DNA of 64,000 bases, from contig CAMDGV010000014.1 of assembly GCA_945898055.1 (NCBI GenBank), positions 1 through 64,000 on the forward strand. Reading direction: 5' to 3'. The DNA comes from Akkermansia muciniphila (GTDB taxonomy: Bacteria > Verrucomicrobiota > Verrucomicrobiia > Limisphaerales > UBA9464). A program made the position numbers and the translations under genes. Below the pieces are notes generated by a model. That model had not been told where the DNA came from. It worked only from the letters and a program-made list of their open reading frames with translations, and did no database searches. Shown one piece after another: positions 44,230 through 52,775 of the stretch. The first letter of the stretch is position 1. The number at the start of each line of letters is the position of its first letter.

Positions 44230-45732
44230 ATGAACTATTCATTGATCATCGTGGAAATCACCGCAGTCCTAATCGGACTAGGGGTGCTAATGACAGACTT
44301 GTGGATATCGCCTGCGGCCCGGAAGGGGCTAGGGTATGCTGCTGCCGTCGCCGTAGGATGTTTACTCGCCTTCGCAACCGGATCGCTCGCCCCTCAGCAC
44401 GGACTCGGTTTCCGCGACTCTTTCGTTGTCGACGACCTCGCTCGGTTTTTTAAAGCGTTCTTTTTGTTCGGCGCTATCGTGGTTATTCTGATGACGGTCG
44501 AATTCTCATCAAGGATTGCCTCAGGCTTATCAGAATTCTTCGCCTTGGTAATCTTCGCACTGGTGGGAATGCTCTTCGCGGCCTCGGCCAATGACCTCGT
44601 CCTTCTCTTTGTTAGCCTCGAACTTATAACCGTCACATTTTACATTCTCACCAGTTTTCAACGTAACCGACTGGCCTCGCTAGAAGCTGGGGTGAAGTAT
44701 TTGATCCTAGGTGCTGTGGCGTCTGCTTTCATGGTCTTTGGAATCGCCTTAATTTTCGGTTCCGCAAATTCGACAAACTTTCGTGTCATTGCAGCGCATC
44801 AGACAGAATTAGCCACCTCGCCTGTGTTTCTCCTGGGGTTGTTGTTGGTTTTGGCAGGCTTGGGTTTCAAGATCGCTGCCTTCCCTTTTCAAGCTTGGGC
44901 GCCAGATGTTTACCAAGGTTCTCCGGCACCCGCCACGGCCTTCTTGGCGGTTGGTTCCAAGGCGGCGGGCTTTGTTCTCCTAATCCGTCTTCTAACTCAA
45001 GCTGTTCCACAGATTACCGCAGAATGGAGCCGGCTCTTGGTGGTTATGTCGGCCGCAACCATTATTTATGGAAGCCTTTGTGCCATCCCACAGCGTAATC
45101 TCAAGCGATTGATGGGCTATTCTTCAATCGCCAATGCCGGTTATCTCTTGCTGGGGATTGTAGCAATGTCCCGCTCAGGTTCCACGGCGATCTTGTTCTA
45201 TCTCGGAGGGTATTTCTTTACCGTGTTAGCTGCCTTTACAGCGATGAGTGCTCTCGCTGAACATATCGAGACCGACGAGATCGCCGGCCTAGCTGGATTG
45301 GGCCGACGGTCCCCCTTCTTGGCGGCAACCCTCACTTTGTCCTTAGTCTCGCTCGCGGGTATTCCGCCAATGGTGGGATTCTTCGGTAAAGTTTTACTGC
45401 TTCGTTCTGTCTTTGAATCCGCTCCAGGCCGTCCGGATTTATATCTCTTACTCGGGATTGCAGTTATTGGAGTTGTGATTTCACTTTATTATTATTTCGG
45501 CGTCATTCGCTCCATTTATTGGGGCGGTAGTACCCCTAATCTAGCCCCGATTCGGACCTCGTTAGGAACCAAGGTCGCACTGGGAACGTGTATCGCTGGG
45601 ATGGTATTTTTGGGAATAGCTCCGAACGGCTATCTGCGAATCGCCGAGACGGCTATTGGGGGAATAGACTCGGCGGCGGGGCGGCTTAAATCGCCTGCTC
45701 TTAAAAAAGTTTCCGCCCACGAAGCTCACTGA
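44230..45732 (+). CDS. nuoN: NADH-quinone oxidoreductase subunit N
   Basis: The 500-aa protein has about 14 helices. The TM5 glutamate is in LVLLFVSLELITVTFYIL, and the TM7 lysine in LGFKIAAFPFQAWAPDVYQG, so the third antiporter channel is intact. Conserved ISSSYGSLCAIPQRNLKRLMGYSS-like elements occur as YGSLCAIPQRNLKRLMGYSS. It is the last gene of the operon. The 3' end is followed by a 930-bp gene-free, repeat-bearing region; I see no strong intrinsic terminator. Confidence 0.94.
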   Translation: MNYSLIIVEITAVLIGLGVLMTDLWISPAARKGLGYAAAVAVGCLLAFATGSLAPQHGLGFRDSFVVDDLARFFKAFFLFGAIVVILMTVEFSSRIASGLSEFFALVIFALVGMLFAASANDLVLLFVSLELITVTFYILTSFQRNRLASLEAGVKYLILGAVASAFMVFGIALIFGSANSTNFRVIAAHQTELATSPVFLLGLLLVLAGLGFKIAAFPFQAWAPDVYQGSPAPATAFLAVGSKAAGFVLLIRLLTQAVPQITAEWSRLLVVMSAATIIYGSLCAIPQRNLKRLMGYSSIANAGYLLLGIVAMSRSGSTAILFYLGGYFFTVLAAFTAMSALAEHIETDEIAGLAGLGRRSPFLAATLTLSLVSLAGIPPMVGFFGKVLLLRSVFESAPGRPDLYLLLGIAVIGVVISLYYYFGVIRSIYWGGSTPNLAPIRTSLGTKVALGTCIAGMVFLGIAPNGYLRIAETAIGGIDSAAGRLKSPALKKVSAHEAH

Positions 45733-45929
45733 TAGATGGGGTGAGAGGTAGCCGTAAGCCCAACCCCATGGCTCCCTCGTTGCCGAAAGTAGGATATTCG
45801 ACGATCGAAGCCGGGGGCGAAAGGTCGACCAACCAGACTAGCCTTTCGCCGGTTCCCAGTTCCAAGGCAGGAGTTCGGCAACCGTAGGGTTCGTTGCCTG
45901 TGGAATACGCGGCAACCCATCCGTCAAAT

Positions 45930-46425
45930 TGATAGGAATTTGCATTTTGACGCGGAGGGTAAAGGGCGTTTCCTCCATCCCGTTGGCAGTGCGTTTGGCA
46001 CGACTTCATAGAGGGCGGGTGAGGTCTCACGCAAAGACGCAGAGACGCAAAGGGGAGAAGAGGATTGGGAGAGGTGTTTCATGGCTTTCTTAAATCCTTT
46101 GCGTCTTAGCGTTGAGCGAAGCGGGCGTGAGAAACTGATAGGAAATTGCTTTTTGACGTGGAGGAGAAAGGGCGGATGAGGTCTCACGCGAAGACGCGAA
46201 GACGCGAAGGGGAGAAGAGGATTGGGAGGGTCAAAACTATGGGGCAGGCTATTTATTTCTCCATCCCGTTGGCAGTGCGTTTGGCACGACTTCATAGAGG
46301 GCGGATGAGGTCTCACGCGAAGACGCGAAGACGCGAAGGGGAGAAGAGGATTGGGAGGGTCAAAACTATGGGGCAGGCTATTTATTTCTCTCCCTTTTGA
46401 CGTGGAGGAGAAAGGGTGGATGAGG
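45930..46425. repeat. mosaic repeat array between nuoN and the NagD-like gene
   Basis: Three modules alternate. Module C (GATAGGAAATTGCTTTTTGACG and on, about 38 bp) is at 45930 and 46137, with a shortened copy near 46394. Module A (CCATCCCGTTGGCAGTGCGT and on, 40 bp) is at 45974 and 46261. Module B (GGCGGATGAGGTCTCACGCG, then a GACGCGAA repeat and GGATTGGGAG) is at 46014 (diverged), 46171 and 46300; the last two share about 90 identical bases at a 129-bp period. An inverted version of the AAGACGC motif occurs near 46101-46130. Short frames here are translations of the repeat, not genes. The rest of 45733-46664 holds nothing recognisable. Confidence 0.8.
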
Positions 46426-46664
46426 TTCAAGCAAACCTAACGGCCTCCTCGAAATAACCTAACTGAGTGTCCTTTGCTGCGCACTTCTCACCGGAGCGGT
46501 GCGGCAGCCTTCACCCCGAAATCTTAATTCACCCTGAACAACACCGTGTTTGCGTCTGCTTATAGGTCCTGCATTCTCACGCAAGTTGACGCGTTCGGAG
46601 ACTCATTCCAAAGCTAAAGGAACTCGCCGTAGCCTTATCCCATTCTCAGCTCTAACACTCACTT

Positions 46665-47582
46665 ATGAAAACTGGTTATCTCATCGACATGGACGGCGTT
46701 ATTTACCGCGAAAACAACTTAATAAAGGGGGCAGTCGAGTTTGTCGCCGCGCTTTTAAATACGGGGACAGCCTTTCTTTTCTTAACCAATAATTCGGCTC
46801 CAACCGCGGAAGACCTCGCCGTTCGACTCCGACATCTTGGGGTCAACGGACTTTCTGCGAAGCATTTCTATACATCGGCGATGAATACCGCTGATTTTCT
46901 CGACGAAACCCATCCCAATTGCACGGCCTTTGTCATCGGTGAAGGTGGCCTGATGGCCGCGCTTCACCAACACAAGATCGCCAACGATAGCATTAGTCCG
47001 GACTATATCGTCGTTGGTGAAGGCGCGTTCATTGCCGAAAAGTTGACCAAAGCACACGAACTTATCGAAAAGGGAGCCCGCTTGCTGGCCACCAACCCCG
47101 ATAACTGGTGTCCTGTTTCTAGCCAAAAAACTCGCCCTGGCGCCGGTTCAATCGCAGCCTTTCTCGAAGCGAGTACAGGTCGGCGTGCCTACTATTTAGG
47201 CAAACCCAACGGCTATATGTTCCACCGAGCTTGCCAGAAACTAACGGAGTCCGCCCTGGGTCCGATCGAACGAATTGTGATGATCGGCGATACCATGGAA
47301 ACCGATATCCGTGGCGCAGTGGAGGCGGGTTTATACAGCTATCTCGTTCTCACGGGCGCAACCCAGATCGAAGATGTCGGTGATTATGTTTACCAACCGA
47401 CCCGGATCCTGCAAAGCATTGCTGATCTCGTCGAAGAAGTTAAGACGGGTACCGTTGCCGAAAATCCAGCTAGCCCGAGTTTGGGCAATGCGCGCCACTC
47501 AGGGGGGAAATTAGGGAACCGCCATCAAACCGATGTTCTCGCTCTTTACAAACCTCGCCCGCGACCGGCTATGACCAAATAA
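46665..47582 (+). CDS. HAD-IIA family phosphatase (NagD-like)
   Basis: The 305-aa protein has HAD motifs: IDMDGVIYRE (catalytic DxDG, residues 7-16), a FLTNNSAP motif II, LGKPNGYMF and VMIGDTMETDIRGA (motif IV). The C2-type cap lies between (GARLLATNPDNWCP to GAGSIAAFLEAST), which defines subclass IIA, the NagD/AraL group. These are phosphatases of nucleoside monophosphates or sugar phosphates; the specific substrate cannot be told. The C-terminal 35 residues are an extra polar tail. It stands alone, 930 bp after the nuo operon. Confidence 0.86.
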   Translation: MKTGYLIDMDGVIYRENNLIKGAVEFVAALLNTGTAFLFLTNNSAPTAEDLAVRLRHLGVNGLSAKHFYTSAMNTADFLDETHPNCTAFVIGEGGLMAALHQHKIANDSISPDYIVVGEGAFIAEKLTKAHELIEKGARLLATNPDNWCPVSSQKTRPGAGSIAAFLEASTGRRAYYLGKPNGYMFHRACQKLTESALGPIERIVMIGDTMETDIRGAVEAGLYSYLVLTGATQIEDVGDYVYQPTRILQSIADLVEEVKTGTVAENPASPSLGNARHSGGKLGNRHQTDVLALYKPRPRPAMTK

Positions 47583-47699
47583 GTCTGCAGCTTAGATCGT
47601 GCGGGCCATTGGGGTGAAGTGGGTCTCAAAGAGGAAATCTGTCCGATACACCTTGCCACGCTGAGACTTCCCAGCGATTCAATAGGCCATCCCTTTTTG

Positions 47700-49127
47700 A
47701 TGACCTTATTATCCCGCTTTCTTTGTTTGGTTTGTCTGGCGTCGCTCCGCACAACTCTCGGGGAAGAGGGGTGGCCGCAATTCCGGGGTTCCGGCGGCTT
47801 GGCTGTCGCTCAAAACGGCAATCCCCCAATACATTTTAGCCCTGAATCGAGCTTGCTTTGGAAGACTCCTTTCGGCTCGGGTAATTCCTCGCCGTGCGTT
47901 CGCGGGGATCGACTTTTCTTGACCACCTCCGGAGCGGCGGGATTGGAAACGGTGTGTGTCCGCCGATCCAACGGCCAGGTTCTTTGGCGGCGTGCCGCAC
48001 CCATGGGGCGGGTCGAACCGACCCATCGCTTGGGCAACCCAGCCACTCCGACCCCCGCTGCAGATGATCGCTCTGTCTATGTGTACTTTGGATCATTCGG
48101 CCTGATCGCCTACGACTTTGATGGCCAAGAACGCTGGCAAGTCCCATTAAAAACGCCCGTCGTTGAATTTGGGACGTCCGCGTCACCCGTGCTGGATGGG
48201 GACCGTCTCTTTGTGGTCTGCGATCAAGACGAGGGTGCTTTTCTTCTGGCTGTAGATAGCAGAAGTGGCCGGACTTTGTGGCGGGTCGAACGTCCCGAAT
48301 TTCGACGGAGCTTCGCAACGCCGTTGTTGTGGAAACATAATGGACAGGAGGAATTGGTGGTTCCCGGATCCATCTGGTTGAAAGCGTATAATCCCAAAGA
48401 CGGTCACGAATTATGGACGTATAGTGGGACTTCTCGGGTTGCTTGCAGTTCGCCAACTGCCGGCGATGGGCTGCTCTTCAGTGCGAGTTGGAATGTTGGC
48501 GGTGATGCGGATAGCCGCGTTTCTATGGAACCTTTCGATGACTTTGCCCGCAGCATTAAACAAGATCCCACCGCTGCTCTCGGCCCAGAACTAATCCCAG
48601 CGGGTCCGGTCCGCGAACGTTTCACTCAGATTGATCTCAATAAAGATGGAAAGGTCAACCGGGTGGAGTGGGAGGGGATGCGCACGATGTTTGCCCGCGC
48701 CGGAAATGCGGTGCTGGCTATTCGACCCAACGGCAAAGGGGACATCACCGCCTCTCATCTCGCTTGGAAATCAACGCGGAGCCTTCCGTATGTCGCATCG
48801 CCTCTTTTCTATCAAGGTCGGCTCTATACGGTAAAAAATGGCGGCCTGATCTCCTGCTATACGGCCGACACGGGCGAAGTTCATTATCAAGACCATCGCA
48901 TCGATGCCGCTGGTGATTATTATGCCTCCATCGTTGCCAGCCACGAACGTCTTTACTTCACCTCCCAAAAGGGGGTCATCACCGTTGTAGAAGCTGGAAA
49001 GGTACCACGTATTCTTGCAAAAAATGATCTGGGCGAAGCCATTATGGCTACCCCAGCAATTGTCGGATCTGCTCTTTACGTGCGGACGGAGACTCACCTC
49101 TATGCTTTCAGCGAGGCGGCCCGATAA
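47700..49127 (+). CDS. secreted PQQ-like beta-propeller protein with EF-hand
   Basis: From the ATG at 47700 the protein has 475 aa and a signal peptide (MTLLSRFLCLVCLASLRTTLG). The mature start EEGWPQFRGSGGLA matches the verrucomicrobial propeller family also seen at 17.1 kb. Blades include VCVRRSNGQVLWRRA, LIAYDFDGQERWQV, LLAVDSRSGRTLWRV and LKAYNPKDGHELWTY. At about residue 312 an EF-hand calcium loop (DLNKDGKVNRVEWE) is inserted between blades, a fusion frequent in this phylum. The function is unknown; a periplasmic binding role is likely. The frame is open back to 47619, but without a signal peptide at that start. Confidence 0.82.
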   Translation: MTLLSRFLCLVCLASLRTTLGEEGWPQFRGSGGLAVAQNGNPPIHFSPESSLLWKTPFGSGNSSPCVRGDRLFLTTSGAAGLETVCVRRSNGQVLWRRAAPMGRVEPTHRLGNPATPTPAADDRSVYVYFGSFGLIAYDFDGQERWQVPLKTPVVEFGTSASPVLDGDRLFVVCDQDEGAFLLAVDSRSGRTLWRVERPEFRRSFATPLLWKHNGQEELVVPGSIWLKAYNPKDGHELWTYSGTSRVACSSPTAGDGLLFSASWNVGGDADSRVSMEPFDDFARSIKQDPTAALGPELIPAGPVRERFTQIDLNKDGKVNRVEWEGMRTMFARAGNAVLAIRPNGKGDITASHLAWKSTRSLPYVASPLFYQGRLYTVKNGGLISCYTADTGEVHYQDHRIDAAGDYYASIVASHERLYFTSQKGVITVVEAGKVPRILAKNDLGEAIMATPAIVGSALYVRTETHLYAFSEAAR

Positions 49128-49186
49128 AGTGTGCACGGCACACAGTTTACTCGCTCTAAAACAGGCAAATTAAGGCTCTGTCTTGG

Positions 49187-50482
49187 TCAACCTTGAGCCA
49201 TTAAGTCTTCGATATCGTCTGCTTCAATCGGGATATCACTCATCAGGTCAACGGGTCCCGAATCGGTGATCAGCACCACGTTTTCTAAGCGAATAGCTAA
49301 CTGCTCCTTGGGAATATAAATCGCCGGCTCAACTGTCATCACCCACCCGGCAGCAAAGGGGACATTCATATTCCCAAGATCATGGACATCTAATCCAATG
49401 GGATGCCCGTTGCCGTGCATGAACCACTTCTTTACTGGCTTCGCCATCGGATCTGCTCCCTTCACTTTAAGATCTCGAGGCTTCAATAAACCCAGATCAA
49501 CGCACTCGCGCGCCACAAGATCTTCCGCTTCTGATTGCCATTGCCGCCAAGTCTTCCCCGGGACCAAGCCAGCTATTGAGGCTCTTAGCACACGCAGCAC
49601 GGCAGTGTAGACCTGTTTCTGACGCTTGGTATAGCGACCGTTGACTGGAATAGTTCGGGTTAAATCTGAATTATAATTCGCATAACTCGAGGCCACATCT
49701 AGAAGTAGAATATCGCCATTCTTGCAGTCTTTATCGTTGTCTACATAGTGGAGGACACAGGAATTCGCACCGGCTCCAATGATGGGATTATAGGCAAATC
49801 CACCGCGGCGACGGATAAATTCATGGGCAAATTCCGCCTCAATCTCGCACTCGTTGACCCCCGGTTTCACAAATTGACAGACTCGCTCAAAACCCGCCTT
49901 AGTAATTCCACACGCCTGCTGGATCAGTGCGATTTCCGCTTGGGTCTTGACCACACGCAACTGGTGCATCAAGGGGGCCAATCGTCGGAATTCATGGAGC
50001 GGATAAGTGTTCCGTAACTCTTTCGCAAACCGGACATCACGGCTCTCTACCTCGATCACTGCCCGCTTGTGTTCGTTGGTATTAAGATACACTTGGCCCG
50101 CTTCACAAATTAACCGGTGCAACATCCGCGGTAATTCAGATATCCAAAGAACGGTCTGAATACCAGAGACCTGAACCGCCTCGTCCTTGGTTAATTTGTG
50201 CCCCTCCCAAATCGCAATGGTTTCGCTGGTTTGACGGAGAAATAAAATCTCGCGCAAATGAACCTCTTCGGCCTCCGGAAACAAAAGGAGAACACTCTCT
50301 TCCTGCTCTACACCGGTCAGGTAAAAGAGATCGGTATTCGCCGCGATACGCAGCGTGCCATCGGCATTGGTGGGCGGAATGTCATTGGCATTGAGAATCA
50401 CTAAGGATCCAGCGGGTAAGAGAGCGCTGAGCCGTTGGCGATTTCCAATGAACAGTTTAGGATTGATGGGAGCATGACGCAC
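49187..50482 (-). CDS. pepP: Xaa-Pro aminopeptidase (M24B)
   Basis: The protein shows the creatinase-type N-terminal domain followed by the pita-bread fold of M24 peptidases. Metal ligands are visible in LLDVASSYANYNSDLTRTIP (two aspartates), HGNGHPIGLDVHD, MTVEPAIYIP and RLENVVLI. It removes N-terminal residues preceding proline using two metal ions in the cytoplasm. I choose the GTG at 50482 because family members begin with RHAPINPKLFIGNRQRL; a GTG at 50551 would add 23 residues of unlike sequence. Neither start has a good ribosome-binding site. It is convergent with the PQQ/EF-hand gene. Confidence 0.88.
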   Translation of the reverse strand: MRHAPINPKLFIGNRQRLSALLPAGSLVILNANDIPPTNADGTLRIAANTDLFYLTGVEQEESVLLLFPEAEEVHLREILFLRQTSETIAIWEGHKLTKDEAVQVSGIQTVLWISELPRMLHRLICEAGQVYLNTNEHKRAVIEVESRDVRFAKELRNTYPLHEFRRLAPLMHQLRVVKTQAEIALIQQACGITKAGFERVCQFVKPGVNECEIEAEFAHEFIRRRGGFAYNPIIGAGANSCVLHYVDNDKDCKNGDILLLDVASSYANYNSDLTRTIPVNGRYTKRQKQVYTAVLRVLRASIAGLVPGKTWRQWQSEAEDLVARECVDLGLLKPRDLKVKGADPMAKPVKKWFMHGNGHPIGLDVHDLGNMNVPFAAGWVMTVEPAIYIPKEQLAIRLENVVLITDSGPVDLMSDIPIEADDIEDLMAQG

Positions 50483-50617
50483 CCCTGCCAAATGAAGGAA
50501 GAGGGCTCGTACGTCAATCCTCAGAATTTTTACCGGCGTCTTTCTCGACACAACAGGTCGTCAGAAACCAAATCGCCCCCACTTAACCTAGTGCCTCTGT
50601 CCGCGCTTATTTGCCTC

Positions 50618-51136
50618 TCAGTCGCCATTTAATCCAGCGGTCTCAACCCGCCTCATCAAGGCGTCGGGCGGCAATGCATTGAGCAATTCTCTCATCGATA
50701 ACGTGTGTCCCGGCAAGAACCGGTCCGGTGCCAATTCAACCAATGGTTGCAGCACGAATCGTCGGCAGTACGCCCGTGGATGGGGCAGAATCAAAGCCAA
50801 TGAGTTCCACACAACCTCTCCCCAACTAATAATATCCAGGTCCAGAGGCCGAGCCTCATTCATTACCTTTTTCGGCAATCGCCCCGCCTCGGTCTCCAAC
50901 TGCTTGAGCCACTCCAGAAAACCTTCGGGCGTAATTCCATCGAGGGGAATAAGTTCTACCACGGCATTCAGAAAAACAGGGGATCCAAGGGGGCACTCTA
51001 AGGGCGTACTCGTCCAAATTGAAGAACGTCGGAGTGCCACTTTGGAAACGGTAGCTATTCGATCCATCGCCCAGATTAAGAGGTTTGTTGAATCGCCTAA
51101 ATTGGAGCCAAGGGCAACGATCACCGGTGGGTTCAT
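50618..51136 (-). CDS. folK: 2-amino-4-hydroxy-6-hydroxymethyldihydropteridine diphosphokinase
   Basis: This is a 172-aa HPPK. Motifs are VIVALGSNLGD at the N-terminus, SSIWTSTPLECP, FLNAVVEL, the central RPLDLDIISWG with the two catalytic aspartates, and LPHPRAYCRRFVLQPLVELAP. It transfers pyrophosphate from ATP to the pterin in folate synthesis. It is followed 135 bp on by pepP on the same strand and preceded by dapB 40 bp upstream, a loose housekeeping group with no shared pathway. Confidence 0.93.
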   Translation of the reverse strand: MNPPVIVALGSNLGDSTNLLIWAMDRIATVSKVALRRSSIWTSTPLECPLGSPVFLNAVVELIPLDGITPEGFLEWLKQLETEAGRLPKKVMNEARPLDLDIISWGEVVWNSLALILPHPRAYCRRFVLQPLVELAPDRFLPGHTLSMRELLNALPPDALMRRVETAGLNGD

Positions 51137-51175
51137 GTGTCCAAAGACCTTCGTTTTAGTCGGTTGTCAACGGTC

Positions 51176-51910
51176 TCACCTTAATCCAAGGACGTCTTGC
51201 ATATCATAGATGCCGGGAGGACGCCCAACGACCCAATCCGAGGCTCTAAGGGCGCCGTTGGCAAAGGTATCTCGGCTGCTGGCCTTGTGGGTTAATTCTA
51301 CTCGTTCGCCTGTCGCCGCAAAAATCACGGTGTGATCTCCGACCACATCTCCGCCACGAATAGCATGGATGCCAATCTCAGAGGCGGTCCTCTCTCCCAC
51401 AATTCCCTGCCGGCCATGCCGGAGTGCCTCATCGAGTTGCACCTTTCGAACCTCGCCCAAGATCTCCAACAGGGTGGTTGCTGTGCCGCTCGGGGCATCC
51501 TTTTTTAAGCGATGGTGCATCTCCAAAACCTCCAGATCAAAGGAAGGTCCAAGAATTTCGGCTGCCTTGCGGGTCAACCAAAACAAGGTGGTAACTCCGG
51601 TGGAATAATTAGAGGCCCACACCATTGGAATTTTAAGTGCCGCCGCCCGAATAGAGGCTTTCTCCACCTCGTTATGTCCCGTTGTGCCAATAACAAGCGC
51701 TTTGCCGGCCAGGGCACACAGTGATGCTACCGTCGCTGTCGCATCATGGTGGCTGAAATCAATGACGGTATCAGCTTGAGGCAGCAGCGATACCAAATCG
51801 TCGCCAACATCAACGCTAGCTACCACTTGAAGTCCAGAATGATTGCCAGCACAGGCAAGCAAAGCCTGCCCCATCCGGCCCTTGGAACCATTAATAATAA
51901 TGCGGGTCAC
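51176..51910 (-). CDS. dapB: 4-hydroxy-tetrahydrodipicolinate reductase
   Basis: From the GTG at 51910 the protein has 244 aa and begins VTRIIINGSKGRMGQAL, the NAD(P)H-binding glycine loop (G-x-x-G-x-x-G). Catalytic and substrate motifs are EMHHRLKKDAPSGTA, containing the HH pair and the lysine, with VIGTTGH and SNYSTGVTTLFW. The enzyme reduces dihydrodipicolinate precursor in lysine and diaminopimelate synthesis. A longer frame to 51940 adds ten residues ahead of the beta strand and is less likely. It is divergent from the membrane protein gene at 51991. Confidence 0.93.
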   Translation of the reverse strand: MTRIIINGSKGRMGQALLACAGNHSGLQVVASVDVGDDLVSLLPQADTVIDFSHHDATATVASLCALAGKALVIGTTGHNEVEKASIRAAALKIPMVWASNYSTGVTTLFWLTRKAAEILGPSFDLEVLEMHHRLKKDAPSGTATTLLEILGEVRKVQLDEALRHGRQGIVGERTASEIGIHAIRGGDVVGDHTVIFAATGERVELTHKASSRDTFANGALRASDWVVGRPPGIYDMQDVLGLR

Positions 51911-51990
51911 AAGTGAACTCTGACAGAAATGGGAAAACATGGCACGCCTTCGCTCGCTCTCCGCGCAAGGTTCCGCTTGGATCTCCAGAC

Positions 51991-52755
51991 ATGCACGGTG
52001 CCCCCATCTTGGCTCCTTCTTCGATTAACCGTCTCCCAGCGTGGTTTTTTATCGTCGCTTTAGGTCTCGGATTACTTCGTCTCCCCTTTAACCTTTCCGA
52101 TAAACTTTTCTTCGGTTGGCAATCTCAGTGCTTTGCTGTCCTGCTCCTCGTTATGGCCCTTCGTACTCTCGGTGGAAATCTGCCCACTCAAAATCGGGTC
52201 GCATTGACCCTTTTAACACTTGGTTCGGTCTGGACTGGGTTGACTTTAACGGTAAAGCTGATGCCGAGTGGGTTTCTCTCCAACTCGAGTGTAGTTGCCT
52301 CTGTCTTCCTCCACACCGCATCCATCCTTATTGCTCGTGGGACCGCTAAGCGGATGCTCTTGCCGCATCGGTCTTCCCCTCGCTTCGGCCTCTGGCTCAT
52401 TGGAATTGCTTCGGTCTTGAGTCCACTCTGGATCCACACTCTACGACCGGCGGCCTGCGGTCTCTTCGCAATTCCACTTCCTCTGTTTGCCCCAATGACT
52501 GCCCTAACTTTGGTGGCTCTTACCCCTTGGGTTTTAAGTAAGCGACCCGTCCCAGAAGTCGTCGATCGCAATCCCATTCTGCTTTGGAGTCTTTCACTTT
52601 GTCTCGGTGCGCCGACTTTTGGTATCCACCGCGCAAGTCTCGCCGAAATCCTAGCCGCAGTGGCTCTCGCCGCTCTGCCTTGGGTTGTCGAGTTGATTCT
52701 TGTGCGTTGGATCGCAGACAGAAGCCACCGACCTCAGAGCTGCCCAAACGATTGA
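51991..52755 (+). CDS. multi-pass membrane protein of unknown function
   Basis: The protein has 254 aa from the ATG at 51991 (a GTG at 51913 would extend it into the dapB promoter region). It has about seven to eight hydrophobic helices: WFFIVALGLGLLRLPF, CFAVLLLVMALRTLGG, VALTLLTLGSVWTGLTLTV, VASVFLHTASILIARG, GLWLIGIASVLSPLWI and three more toward the C-terminus. Loops are short with few conserved charged residues. I do not recognise a family. It is convergent with the CNNM/CorC gene cluster; the two stops are 20 bp apart. Confidence 0.65.
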   Translation: MHGAPILAPSSINRLPAWFFIVALGLGLLRLPFNLSDKLFFGWQSQCFAVLLLVMALRTLGGNLPTQNRVALTLLTLGSVWTGLTLTVKLMPSGFLSNSSVVASVFLHTASILIARGTAKRMLLPHRSSPRFGLWLIGIASVLSPLWIHTLRPAACGLFAIPLPLFAPMTALTLVALTPWVLSKRPVPEVVDRNPILLWSLSLCLGAPTFGIHRASLAEILAAVALAALPWVVELILVRWIADRSHRPQSCPND

Positions 52756-52775
52756 TACCTGATGCTGAGGGCGCT

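Noticed and set aside
45924-46430. frames of 84 codons (+) and 168 codons (-) in the repeat array
   Set aside because: The translations simply repeat the DNA modules, with recurrent identical peptides and no start context.
49128-49150. GTGTGC-ACG-GCACAC hairpin between convergent genes
   Set aside because: The stem is only 6 bp and no T-run follows on either strand, so it cannot be called a terminator.
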